Positions 35,430-43,531 of a stretch of DNA of 64,000 nt are shown here, piece by piece. This DNA comes from Myxococcota bacterium (lineage in GTDB: Bacteria > Myxococcota_A > UBA9160 > UBA4427), in assembly GCA_041389495.1 (NCBI GenBank), contig JAWKRT010000006.1:62001-126000 (forward strand). Reading direction: 5' to 3'. The position numbers and the translations under genes were made by a program. Position 1 is the first letter of the stretch. Every line of letters starts with the position of its first letter. The notes beneath the pieces were generated by a model, which worked only from the letters and a program-made list of their open reading frames with translations, was not told where the DNA came from and made no database searches.

Positions 35430-36183
35430 GGTGGCTCCCGGCGGTCCGACGGATCGGCATTCGGCCGTTGGCCGCCGGCCGATGGCGGTGATCTGCCGCG
35501 ACCTCGGCGAACGTCGGCGTTGTCGCAAGCCTACCAGCCGACGATGCCACTCCGAGCGGGCCGTCCGCTGCAGGTCCTCGTCAGGGGTCCCGATTGTCGA
35601 ATCGGAGCCGCACGCGACAGGCCCTGGGGGTGACTTCGCGGGGAACGCTCGTCGGACGAGTGATGCGACCTGCTCGACCCGGGACGCACCATTGCTCGCG
35701 CACACGCGCCGCTCGACGGCTCGTTGCTAGGCGGTACGAGCGACGTACTCGCCCATTGGAACCGCACCCGCCACCGCCCCACTCCGCGTGCGCCAGTGCG
35801 AACCGACTCGAGGTTCGCGGGAAGCGAGAGCCGTCGGAAGAGCGCCGGTCCACTTCCCGACCTTCACTCCGCTCGGACCCGCCACCGAGGTCGATCGAAG
35901 CCCGCTGTGCCACGCGATCTTCGAGGAAGTGCTAGGCGGATCTGCGCGTCGCCGCGGGCCGAGCGAACCTGCCACCGGGATCGAGCCCCGCACGATCCCG
36001 TGATTTGCACGTTGACTGGGCGGGCCGGCTGGTCCCTAATCGCCGTCGGGAAGCAGCGCAGTGGTGTGCGACGACCGCCGTCCTCGTGCTCGTGCTCGTG
36101 CTGACCGGATGTCTTCGATAGGCCGGTGCCGACGCATTGCGGCTCGAGCGGGCGCGATGCGCGCGCTCGATCCTGGAGGCGCG
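35430..36183. other. Region without a confirmed gene; two degenerate R''-like boxes
   Basis: Two GCTAGGC heptamers (35726-35732 and 35931-35937) each contain the stop codon of a minus-strand ORF. This is what decayed cassettes with a GTTAGGC to GCTAGGC change would give. The 88-codon ORF ending at 35727 has no recognisable motif. The leader of the plus-strand TSP3 gene lies at the right end. Composition is less GC-rich than the flanking core genes. Confidence 0.4.
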
Positions 36184-37722
36184 ATGCCCATCTTGATTTC
36201 CGCGCGCTCGGCTCGGCGCTGCGTGCGGGCGACCGGCCGCTCGACCATCGTTGGGATGCTGGCGCTCGTGGTAGTGGCAGCGGGTGCGCAGGCCGCCGAC
36301 GTGCGCGAGGTGCCGCTCGCGGCGAACGATCTCGTGTTCGATCCGGCTTCCGGGTGGATCTGGGCGAGCGTACCGGGCAGTGCCGGCGCCATGGGCAACA
36401 GTGTCGTTCCGATCGATCCCGTCGACGGATCGGTCGGATCGCCGATCTTCGTCGGCAGCGAGCCGGGGCCTCTCGCCATCTCCGACGACGCATCGTTCCT
36501 CTACGTTTCGCTCGACGGCGCATTCCAGATCCGCCGGGTCGACCTGCACACGATGGCGGCAGGCATCCAGTTCGGTCTCGGCTCGGATCCGTTCTTCGGT
36601 CCGTTCCTGGCCGAGGACATCGAGGTGCAGCCCGGCAACCCGCGAGTCATCGCCGTGTCGCGCAAGAACCTCGGAGTCAGCCCTCGGCACGCAGGGGTTG
36701 CGATCTACGACGATGGCGTCCAACGCCCGAACGCGACGCCTCGGCACACCGGCTCGAACCGGATCGAGTTCTCCGAATCGCCCGGCGTGCTCTACGGCTA
36801 CAACAACGAGAGCACCGAGTTCGGTTTCCGGGACGTCACGGTCGACGGGGCCGGTGCGACGCAGGGCACCGTCACCCGCGACCTGATCACCGGCTTCGGA
36901 GTCGACATCGAGTTCCATGACGGACTGATCTATTCCACGACAGGCCGCAGCATCGATCCGGCGGCGCGGGTCGCGGTGGGAACCTACCCGGGCGTGTCGT
37001 TCTCCCGGGGCGTCGTGGCCGATTCGAATGCCGGGCTCGTCTACTTCCTCACGACGAACAGCCTGCTGGTCTTCGACATGACCACCTTCGTCCTCCTCGA
37101 GACGGTTCCGCTCTCGGGCGGCGAGCGCGGTCTCGTCCAGTACGGGCCGGGCTCTCTCGCCTTCATCAACGCGGGAAGCATCGTGCTGGTGGACGTGAAC
37201 CCGCCGGACGAGGACGCGGACGGCGTAGGGGACAACGCCGACAACTGCCCCTCGACGCCGAACCCGGACCAGTCGGATCGGGATGGCGACGGCGAGGGTG
37301 ACGTCTGCGACCTCTTCCCCGACGACCCGAACAACGAGCTCGCCCAGTGCGCACTGGATCTCGACGAAGTGACGAGCGAGCTCGAGGAATGTCTGGCGAC
37401 GCCCGGGTACGTCGACTCCGATGGCGACGGCGAGCACGACGCCACGGACCGCTGCGCGTTCACGCCGCTCGGAGCCCCGGTGGACGACGGTGGCTGCTCG
37501 CAGGAGCAGTTCTGCGCGAGCTTCACAAGCAGGGACAGCTGCCGGCACGCGGACTGGCGCAACGACGAGGAGACACGCTCGAGCCCGCGCGACTGCGAGC
37601 CCTCGAAGCGCAGTCGTCGATTCCAGTGCGTGCCGTTCTCCGACGCACGCCCCGGGCACGACGAGCACGACGACGACGATCGGGTCTCCGCGCCGCGCGG
37701 TGCGCGCTTCGGGACGAGGTGA
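36184..37722 (+). CDS. Secreted beta-propeller protein with thrombospondin type 3 repeat
   Basis: About 512 residues from the ATG at 36184 (MPILISARS). A signal peptide (TIVGMLALVVVAAGAQA) comes first. Residues about 55-330 look like a beta-propeller (LVFDPASGWIWASV, LAISDDASFLYVSLDG, GVVADSNAGLVYFLTT). Calcium-binding type 3 repeats follow (DEDADGVGDNADNCPSTPNP, DQSDRDGDGEGDVCDLFPDD, DSDGDGEHDATDRC), then a cysteine-rich tail (CSQEQFC...CRHADWRNDE). Earlier in-frame ATGs exist, but 36184 gives the best signal peptide. It is opposite in strand to all neighbouring cassette ORFs. It may be a reverse-oriented cassette or chromosomal DNA enclosed by array decay. Confidence 0.8.
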   Translation: MPILISARSARRCVRATGRSTIVGMLALVVVAAGAQAADVREVPLAANDLVFDPASGWIWASVPGSAGAMGNSVVPIDPVDGSVGSPIFVGSEPGPLAISDDASFLYVSLDGAFQIRRVDLHTMAAGIQFGLGSDPFFGPFLAEDIEVQPGNPRVIAVSRKNLGVSPRHAGVAIYDDGVQRPNATPRHTGSNRIEFSESPGVLYGYNNESTEFGFRDVTVDGAGATQGTVTRDLITGFGVDIEFHDGLIYSTTGRSIDPAARVAVGTYPGVSFSRGVVADSNAGLVYFLTTNSLLVFDMTTFVLLETVPLSGGERGLVQYGPGSLAFINAGSIVLVDVNPPDEDADGVGDNADNCPSTPNPDQSDRDGDGEGDVCDLFPDDPNNELAQCALDLDEVTSELEECLATPGYVDSDGDGEHDATDRCAFTPLGAPVDDGGCSQEQFCASFTSRDSCRHADWRNDEETRSSPRDCEPSKRSRRFQCVPFSDARPGHDEHDDDDRVSAPRGARFGTR

Positions 37723-37910
37723 TCGAGCGCGCGCTAGGGAGCGCTCGGAATCCGAGGCCTCGGCGCCCCCGGCGCACTGTCGTCGGCTCGCGACTTTCGG
37801 TAGCGCCGGGGTCTTGCCAAGGGGTGGTGGCTGCGAGGTGAGGTGTCGGCCTCGATCGCTCGGGCGATGGGAGGCCCTGGGTATCGGAGACGGTGCGCAG
37901 GCCGTTGGCG

Positions 37911-38048
37911 GCCTAACGGATCGGGCGCTCGGCTGACCCCAGACGGCGCCGCCGGGGCTCGGTGAGCCGGCATTGGTTGACGCCTTCGACTACCAGATTC
38001 GTTTGCGCGCGGCTGTTTTTGGGGGCCAGCTGCAGAGGCTTGTTAGGC
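37911..38048 (-). repeat. attC of the GNAT cassette (138 bp)
   Basis: R'' GCCTAAC at 38048-38042 overlaps the GNAT stop codon; R' GTTAGGC is at 37917-37911. The arms pair through the consensus blocks CAGCTG and the central CTGGTAGTC. This is the outermost intact site of the array. Confidence 0.9.
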
Positions 38049-38570
38049 GGCGGCCAAGCGGGCTTCGCGCTCGAACACCTCTGCTTCTGCCGCCCCTAGA
38101 GGGGCCCGGAGCTCGACGTGCTGGACGCCAACAAGGCGGAAACCGTTGCGCCGCAGGATCTTGAGCGACGCAAGGTTCGACCTGAGTGCGCGAGCCGTGA
38201 TGAGCGCGATGCCAAGCTGAGGGGCGGTGGGGAGAAAGGCAGCGACAGCGGCACCTGTGATACCTCGGCCCCAGAGATCGGGCGCGAGCCAGTACCCGAG
38301 CTCGGCGCTTTGAGCAGCTGCATCGGGCGCGAGATCGATGGCCCCGCACAATGTTCCGTTTGGTTTCCGGATCGCCAGGGCGTGGCGGAACCCCTGGTCT
38401 TGTTGGCGCAGCCGGAAGCTCAGATACGCGGCGGCTTCGCTGGGACCGTACGGGAGAGGAATCACCGGGATCGTCTGGGCGACGAGGCCGTCGGATAGCG
38501 CCGCGACGAGCGCGCCCGCGTCATCGGGGCGGTAGGGCGAGAGGTGATACTCGCCGACCTCGATTCGCAT
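38043..38570 (-). CDS. GNAT family acetyltransferase (cassette)
   Basis: A 175-residue GNAT of the RimJ/RimL-like group. HLSPYRPDDAGALVAAL lies at the N-terminus, motif A is LGYWLAPDLWGRGITGAAVAAFL, and motif B is ARALRSNLASLKILRRNGFRLVG. The ATG at 38568-38570 is only seven bases inside the cassette boundary, so expression depends on upstream transcription. The stop codon lies within the attC R'' box. The target is unknown; many cassette GNATs modify antibiotics or peptides, but nothing here identifies one. Confidence 0.85.
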   Translation of the reverse strand: MRIEVGEYHLSPYRPDDAGALVAALSDGLVAQTIPVIPLPYGPSEAAAYLSFRLRQQDQGFRHALAIRKPNGTLCGAIDLAPDAAAQSAELGYWLAPDLWGRGITGAAVAAFLPTAPQLGIALITARALRSNLASLKILRRNGFRLVGVQHVELRAPLGAAEAEVFEREARLAAA

Positions 38571-38576
38571 GCCGCC

Positions 38577-38749
38577 GCCCAACGGCTTGCCGCTCAGCTG
38601 ACCCCAAACAGCGCCGCCGGGGCCCGGTGAGACGACCTCACCGCCTCGGGGCCCACAGCTGCAGCGTAGGGCGAGAGGTGATGCTCACGTTGTAGCGCCG
38701 ACCCGATTGGAAGCGGCGCCAGATCGCTTCTGAAGCCAAGCCGCCCAAC
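38577..38749 (-). repeat. Truncated attC and cassette remnant
   Basis: The R' side (38577-38583, GTTGGGC on minus) and the first 60 bases match the consensus attC. The R'' arm then breaks after CAGCTGCAGCG and continues TAGGGCGAGAGGTGATGCTC, which is nearly identical to a stretch inside the neighbouring GNAT gene (near 38534). It looks like the product of an illegitimate deletion joining an attC arm to GNAT-like coding sequence. No intact gene remains. Confidence 0.6.
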
Positions 38750-38857
38750 GACCGCCGCATCTTCGTAGAGCCGGACGGCGCCTCGGTGCCCAATGACGCC
38801 ACCTGATGATAAACCGCCGTCGGCCACGATGATAAACTTCGCATGCGCTGGTTAGGC
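38743..38857 (-). repeat. attC of the DUF429 cassette (115 bp, divergent type)
   Basis: R'' GCCTAAC at 38857-38851 overlaps the ORF stop; R' GTTGGGC is at 38749-38743. The sequence is unlike the main attC consensus but has an internal hairpin (GGCCGACGGCG with CGCCGTCCGGC). It is therefore a different attC type recruited into the array. Confidence 0.65.
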
Positions 38858-39504
38858 ACCAGATGATCTGCCGTCGAGCACCACGAAGGGGCCGCGACCC
38901 TGGCGATCTAGAGCGTTATGCCGTAGTAGGCGGAGCCGAGTTGGGGCCGCATGATACGAGAAGGCAACCGTCGCACACACTAGGGCGTCCAGCGCGCCGT
39001 CCGTGGATGCCGCTATGCCGCCGTGCAGGCTGAATTCTTCCACCCATCGGTCTAACAGCCGCCCGACCGCCTCCGGCGAACGCTTGTACTGCCGGACATC
39101 ATCGAGATGCGCGGCGCCCAGGCGAAGGGCTAGGCAAGCCCTTGGGTGGGTTTCAAGGATCGTGCCGACTGATGGAGCTACGGCGTCCGCCAGCAGCCTG
39201 GCTCTCAGGGGCACTGCCATCAGCGAGTTCGCCGAGGCCACCCAGGTTCGGCAGTCCGCAGGTAGGAGAGCTCGGAGCTCCATGTCTGAGGACCGAAACC
39301 CGTTTGCATCGCTCAGAGCCAGCGACAGTTGGCCGTCGATCGCGATCGCCGTCGCGCCCTGAGCCGTGACAACGTTCATCAGGATCTCGGGGTTACGAGC
39401 TTGGGGCCGAACGTCACTTGAAGGCCACGGTGTGATGGTGCCAGGCCGCAAGCCCAAGTGTTCTCGGCACCGGCGATGTCTACTCCAACGAAGTGGGGTT
39501 CCAC
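38852..39504 (-). pseudogene. DUF429 family protein, split by a -1 frameshift (cassette)
   Basis: The N-terminal part begins at a GTG (39502-39504) and reads EPHFVGVDIAGAENTWACGL, the DUF429 RNase H-like start; it stops after VTPRS. The second part continues one frame back with LMNVVTAQGATAIAIDGQLSL and ends with the family-like ETHPRACLALRLG, QYKRS and DGALDALVCATVAF. The shift lies at AACCCCG near 39393 and equals loss of one C. The joined product would be about 217 residues, normal for DUF429. It is a decayed gene or a homopolymer error. Confidence 0.7.
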
Positions 39505-39523
39505 ACTGGCCTTCGACCTGTGT

Positions 39524-39658
39524 GCCTAACGGCTTGCCGCTCAGCTGACCCCGAAGCAGCGCCGCCGGGGCCCGGTGAGACGGCCTTGGTTGACGCCCGA
39601 GACTACCACGGCCGATTCGACCAAGCTGTTGGGGGTCAGCTGCAGCGGCTTGTTAGGC
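39524..39658 (-). repeat. attC (135 bp)
   Basis: Main-consensus attC: R'' GCCTAACAAGCCGCTGCAG at 39658 reading leftward, R' GTTAGGC at 39530-39524. It carries the stop of the ORF at 39653. Confidence 0.92.
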
Positions 39659-40063
39659 AGCGCGCCTCGATCGGTAGGAGCGGACGGACACCAATCGTCC
39701 TAGAGTCAGCGCGCGGCCGAATGAACGAAGGCCCACTTCGAAGGTGAGCCGAACGTTGTCTGAGGATCGTACTCGTCCCCTCGCAGACGCCAGAACGATC
39801 GCCGGAGGTTCAGGTGCCTCCAGAATCTCGAGGATTGTCGCTGCCGCCACTACTCGCGACGTTCGAGCACGGAACTTCATCGAAACGCTCCGGTGCCTAA
39901 ATCGAATGCCAGCGGCCTTGGCCAGTCCCATGGCCTCGAAGACCAGCGCCCGACCAAGGTCAGGAGGTCTTGGTAGGCGCCGGCTCGCCTCACCCTCGAC
40001 GATGGAAGCGCTCGCTGTACGTGGACCTTGATCTGCTGCCCGAACGGTCGATTCCGGAATCAC
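39653..40063 (-). CDS. Hypothetical cassette protein
   Basis: A 136-residue ORF from a GTG at 40061-40063, stopping in the attC R'' box. It is arginine- and alanine-rich (ALVFEAMGLAKAAGIRFRHR, RTSRVVAAATILEILEAPEPP) with no recognised domain. The frame stays open to the cassette start, so the true N-terminus may be longer with a non-standard start. It is the only sizeable minus-strand ORF in this cassette. Confidence 0.45.
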   Translation of the reverse strand: MIPESTVRAADQGPRTASASIVEGEASRRLPRPPDLGRALVFEAMGLAKAAGIRFRHRSVSMKFRARTSRVVAAATILEILEAPEPPAIVLASARGRVRSSDNVRLTFEVGLRSFGRALTLGRLVSVRSYRSRRAA

Positions 40064-40152
40064 TTGCGAGGAAGAGCGTGAGAGAAGCCCAGCCAGCAAC
40101 CAAGCGCTCGCGCGCGAGCCCAGCTTCGGTATGATTGCGAGGACGCCGCGCT

Positions 40153-40288
40153 GCCTAACGGCTGCCAGAGGCCGCTGATGACAGCGCCGCACGGAGGCCC
40201 GGCGAGACGACCGGCTGACGCCCGTACCGAGACTAACAGAGGCGATTGCCCCCAGCTGTTGGGGGTCAGCTGCAGCGGCTTGTTAGGC
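40153..40288 (-). repeat. attC of the toxin-antitoxin cassette (136 bp)
   Basis: Main-consensus attC with R'' at 40288-40282, overlapping the DUF5615 stop, and R' GTTAGGC at 40159-40153. Confidence 0.92.
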
Positions 40289-40603
40289 GGCGATGCGGAT
40301 GTAGGACCCCGGACGCGCCAGGGGGAGTCGGGCCAATAGCTCGGGGACCAGCGGCTCAAGGTCGCGGATGTCGTTGCTCCGGGCCGCGAGAGCCACGACA
40401 CAGATCTCGAGCGTCACGAGGTTCTGCTGGTGGGGAATGCCTTGGTCGACGGTGATGAAGACATCGAAGGAGGCAGCGGCTCGGGCGAGAAGCTCTCCGT
40501 TCTTGAGACTGCTCCAACCCTCCTGGGGGACGGTGCGTACCTCATAGGACGCGAGCAGCCGAGCCAGCCGCCTGGGAACGCACTCGTCAAGCAGCAGACG
40601 CAC
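40283..40603 (-). CDS. DUF5615 family PIN-like toxin (cassette)
   Basis: A 106-residue PIN-like protein starting VRLLLDECVPRRLARLL, with the conserved first acidic motif LLLDE, then FITVDQGIPHQQNL (second acidic site) and NDIRDLEPLVPELL. DUF5615 proteins are predicted RNases paired with DUF433 antitoxins. The GTG at 40601-40603 fits the family start and overlaps the antitoxin gene by 17 bases; an in-frame ATG at 40627 is the alternative. Both genes share one cassette, which could stabilise the array. Confidence 0.82.
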   Translation of the reverse strand: MRLLLDECVPRRLARLLASYEVRTVPQEGWSSLKNGELLARAAASFDVFITVDQGIPHQQNLVTLEICVVALAARSNDIRDLEPLVPELLARLPLARPGSYIRIAA

Positions 40604-40811
40604 TGGAGTCCAGAAGCGAGCGCGCATGCTCGAGCACAGCAACTGCCTGCTCGCGCGTGACCCCGGGAAAGTCCTCGATGAACTCGGACAGCGGATGCCC
40701 ACCTTCCAGGTAATCGAGCAAGGCCTTCACGGGCACTCGAGTACCGCGGAAGACCGGGACACCGCCTAGGACTTCGGGATCGACATGGATTTCAGAGCAC
40801 TGCTGGGACAT
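40587..40811 (-). CDS. DUF433 family antitoxin (cassette)
   Basis: A 74-residue DUF433 protein (EIHVDPEVLGGVPVFRGTRVP, then LLDYLEGGHPLSEFIEDFPGV, and VTREQAVAVLEHA). The family has a winged-helix-like fold and is the usual antitoxin partner of DUF5615. The ATG at 40809-40811 is close to the cassette start (boundary 40860), leaving about 50 bases for regulatory sequence. Confidence 0.85.
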   Translation of the reverse strand: MSQQCSEIHVDPEVLGGVPVFRGTRVPVKALLDYLEGGHPLSEFIEDFPGVTREQAVAVLEHARSLLDSSASAA

Positions 40812-40859
40812 ACGGTCAAGGTAGCGCACGTGGCGAGACCGGACGCTTCGGCCCTCGCC

Positions 40860-40989
40860 GCCTAACGGATCGGCGTTCAGCGGCGTGGCACGACCTTGCA
40901 CCGCGGCACGGGACGCCTGGGACTTCGCCAGCTTACCACGTTCGATATCGGCACAGCGTTGCCACGTCCGCTGCAACGGCTTGTTAGAC
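40860..40989 (-). repeat. attC, second sequence type (130 bp)
   Basis: R'' GTCTAAC at 40989-40983 and R' GTTAGGC at 40866-40860. It is almost identical to the site at 42839-42968 and distinct from the main consensus (GGATCGGCGTTCAGCGGCG arm). Confidence 0.9.
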
Positions 40990-41005
40990 AGCGAACATGC
41001 TCGAA

Positions 41006-41335
41006 CTACCGCACCCAGCCCCAAACCACCCAGACAACGGGCGCGACTGCGAAGGCGGCGACAAGTACCACCGCGTATCGCAAGGCGGCAGATACGGCAC
41101 TCTCAGCGGCCCGAAACCAAGGATAAGCAAGCATGAGTACGAATGAAGCGACGGCCCAGACGGGCACCGAGAAGTACCAGAGCAGGCCGAACCCCTCGGC
41201 AGATTCGCCTTCGTTCGAATAGACGAAGGTCGAGATCGACATGGCCGCGATGAACGCCCACAGAGTGACGTTCAGAAAGACCGAGGCGGAGAAGAGCAGC
41301 GCGGGCAAACGATGGGGACGAGGAGCGTCAGTCAC
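41006..41335 (-). CDS. Small membrane protein (cassette)
   Basis: A 109-residue protein from the GTG at 41333-41335 with three hydrophobic segments: LLFSASVFLNVTLWAFIAAM, GLLWYFSVPVWAVASFVLML and YAVVLVAAFAVAPVVWVVWG. The family is not recognised. The stop is 17 bases before the attC R'' box. Small membrane proteins are frequent in integron cassettes. Confidence 0.65.
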   Translation of the reverse strand: MTDAPRPHRLPALLFSASVFLNVTLWAFIAAMSISTFVYSNEGESAEGFGLLWYFSVPVWAVASFVLMLAYPWFRAAESAVSAALRYAVVLVAAFAVAPVVWVVWGWVR

Positions 41336-41352
41336 GAGCCACCGCGTTCGCT

Positions 41353-41486
41353 GTCTAACGGCTTGCCGCTCAGCTGACCCCAACAGCGCTGCCGGGGCCC
41401 GGTGAGACGACCTTGGTTGGCGCCCAAGACTACCAGAGGTCGATTGCGCCCGGCTGTTGGGGGTCAGCTGCAGCGGCTTGTTAGGC
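41353..41486 (-). repeat. attC (134 bp)
   Basis: Main-consensus site; R'' GCCTAAC at 41486-41480 and R' GTTAGAC at 41359-41353. Confidence 0.92.
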
Positions 41487-42294
41487 AGCGGCCCGCGCTG
41501 CTCGGAACCACGCTGGATCGAGGCCGTCGCGCTTGAGGGATGACACCTCGAATCGATGCGGGAATGGAAGCCGCGATGCCATCCGAGCGCGAAACTCGCG
41601 GCCGTAGCGATCTGCAAACTCCTCGCGCTCGCGTGCCGCCGAGACCAAAATAGATCGAGATTGAGGTTGAACTCCGCCTCGTTCGAGCTGGGCGTGAGGA
41701 CTCGCCGGCAATAGTCGACGTAGTGACCAACCTCGTGAGGGACGGTGCGGAAGAGCTGAGTTGAACGCATTGCCTCCGGACCACTGGACACACGATAGGA
41801 GCGAGGCTCGGCGGCAACCTCATGGCCATCGGACCGAAGGAGATCGAGCTCAGCCGCGGCCCAGGGTTGAAGGGATTTCGGCCATTTCACGACGCTGGGA
41901 GACGGTTGCGCCTCCAGGATCCCAAGAGGCGGGCCCCTGAAAAGCCCGCGACATCCGCGTGGTAGATGAGACGCCCCCAGACAAGAGAGAGAAGGGCCTG
42001 CTTCCGGGTCGGCTGCCGAAGCGCGACGAACGCGATGCCTGCTACGTCTTCGCTGGGGAGTAGGTCAAATAGCTCTGAGAGGTCATCGACGGTACACGGG
42101 TGCAGACACGGGGAGCGCGGCGGCTCCACGACGAAGGAGCGTCCGCCCTGCAACGCTGCGCTGAACCACAACCGGGTCGTGCAGACGCTCCCAGTAGCAC
42201 CGCGCATCGGCCCACGGTTCGGGAACAACCATTCGATTGTCCTGACCGTGCCCGGACTTCTCGGTCCCAATGTTGCGATTTCGTCGCCGCGCAT
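41481..42294 (-). pseudogene. Putative HEVGH zinc-metallopeptidase-like protein, broken by two frameshifts (cassette)
   Basis: Three consecutive reading frames make one coherent protein of about 271 residues. Frame 1 runs from the ATG at 42294 through PSEDVAGIAFVALRQPTRK to YHADVAGF. Frame 2 continues RGPPLGILEAQPSPSVVKWP to VPHEVGHYVDYCRR and FNLNLDLFW. Frame 3 gives SAAREREEFADRYGREF to the stop in the attC R'' box. Each join is at a TTTT run (near 41951 and 41650) and each needs one added T. HEVGH fits the HExxH zinc signature, with acidic residues downstream. The family is not recognised. Either the gene has decayed or both runs were undercalled. Confidence 0.65.
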
Positions 42295-42310
42295 CTCGCA
42301 TGGAGCCGCT

Positions 42311-42445
42311 GCCTAACGGATCGGCGCTCAGCTGCGAGCCACAGCGCCTCTGCGGCCCGCTCGAAGCGCTCAAGTCTAATGCCAGACTCTACCAGAGGTC
42401 GATTGGAGCACACTGTGGCTCGTCAGCTGCAGCGCCTTGTTGGGC
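42311..42445 (-). repeat. attC (135 bp)
   Basis: R'' GCCCAAC at 42445-42439 and R' GTTAGGC at 42317-42311. A variant in which the arms share AGCTGCAGCGC but the loop differs from the main consensus. Confidence 0.88.
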
Positions 42446-42454
42446 GGCAGGCCT

Positions 42455-42826
42455 CTACTGCTCGTAGTCAGATCGGGATACCGCGATTCCTTCCTCGATA
42501 TCGCGGAAGAATGTTTCAAGATCGGGCGTAGCGCCGCAGTTCGGGCAGGCCAGCTCGACCAAGACAGCGAGCATGTCCTGGAACCACGACGTGTCCGATC
42601 GCATCGGCGGTATCGCGTGGGTGTGGGCAAGGTACTGGACGGCCCGCACGATGAGGTTGGGGTCGCGCTCCTGGCCGGCGACGAACTCCTCGTGGTTTTC
42701 GGCGATGGAGAAGAAGCGGTTGGCGACGTCCTCGATGGATGAGACATCGACGGGGCGTCGCTCCCACATGGTGTTTCGGGCTGCCGCGAAGCAAGCAGCT
42801 CGGAGGGCCTCACGATCGAGCTTCAC
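42455..42826 (-). CDS. Hypothetical cassette protein
   Basis: A 123-residue soluble protein from the GTG at 42824-42826 (KLDREALRAACFAAARNTMW). It has one CPNC motif (LAVLVELACPNCGATPDLETF) and an acidic C-terminus. No domain is recognised, but composition and length are those of a real protein. It starts 13 bases inside the cassette boundary. Confidence 0.65.
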   Translation of the reverse strand: MKLDREALRAACFAAARNTMWERRPVDVSSIEDVANRFFSIAENHEEFVAGQERDPNLIVRAVQYLAHTHAIPPMRSDTSWFQDMLAVLVELACPNCGATPDLETFFRDIEEGIAVSRSDYEQ

Positions 42827-42838
42827 GTTCGTCCTGCC

Positions 42839-42968
42839 GCCCAACGGATCGGCGTTCAGCGGCGTGGCACAACCCTGCACCGCGGTACTGGACGCCTGGA
42901 ACTCCGCCATCCTACCACGTTCGATATCGGCACAGCGTTGCCACGTCCGCTGCAACGGCTTGTTAGGC
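42839..42968 (-). repeat. attC, second sequence type (130 bp)
   Basis: R'' GCCTAAC at 42968-42962, R' GTTGGGC at 42845-42839. Nearly identical to 40860-40989. Confidence 0.92.
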
Positions 42969-42981
42969 AGCGGACGCCTAC

Positions 42982-43380
42982 CTAGAAATCGCAGCTCCTG
43001 CCGCTCGTGTCGCGGAAGAGTTCGATGCCCTGGACCCGAAGCGCGAGCCGAGAGTCGGATTCATAGGGAGCGTCCGAGATCTTGAGGGAGTCTGGCCAGA
43101 TCGCGTTCGGAAGACCGACCTCGATCGCACCGGGAGGAAAGCCGTAAACGACACCGCCGCGCAGCGCATGGAGGCCACCGTCACTTTGCAGGACGAAGCT
43201 GACTTCGCCCGACGACGAAAGCCGGAAACAGCTCGGGCCTGACTGCCAAAGCCCGACAAGGCCAAGACGATTTGGCGGAACCGGTGCGCGGTCTCGGGAA
43301 AGCAACGCTTTGGCACCGAAGAACATGCCGGCAATGAGCGCGCCGACAAGAGCCGAGCCGAGCAACTTCGAGATGGGCAC
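42982..43380 (-). CDS. Hypothetical membrane-anchored or exported protein (cassette)
   Basis: A 132-residue protein starting with a GTG (43378-43380). One N-terminal hydrophobic segment (LLGSALVGALIAGMFFGAKALL) precedes a beta-rich domain (GLVGLWQSGPSCFRLSSSGEV, PPGAIEVGLPNAIWPDSLKI). The stop is 14 bases from the attC. Family unknown. Confidence 0.65.
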   Translation of the reverse strand: MPISKLLGSALVGALIAGMFFGAKALLSRDRAPVPPNRLGLVGLWQSGPSCFRLSSSGEVSFVLQSDGGLHALRGGVVYGFPPGAIEVGLPNAIWPDSLKISDAPYESDSRLALRVQGIELFRDTSGRSCDF

Positions 43381-43389
43381 AGCTCCGCT

Positions 43390-43524
43390 GCCTAACGGAC
43401 ATGCGGTTCAGCTGCGCCCGACAGCGCTGACCGCCAACGCTGGGGCACGGCGCCCGCCGCCAGAACGGGACCACGGACCGATTGAAACGAGCTGTTGGGC
43501 GTCAGCTGCAACCGCTTGTTAGGC
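43390..43524 (-). repeat. attC (135 bp)
   Basis: R'' GCCTAAC at 43524-43518 and R' GTTAGGC at 43396-43390. Arms are similar to the consensus (CAGCTGACGCCC); the loop has diverged. Confidence 0.9.
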
Positions 43525-43531
43525 CGCTGGC

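Noticed and set aside
35932..37668. Long minus-strand ORF of 578 codons opposite the TSP3 gene
   Set aside because: Its composition is that of the antisense of the propeller and type 3 repeat coding sequence; the plus-strand protein has clear domains and a signal peptide.
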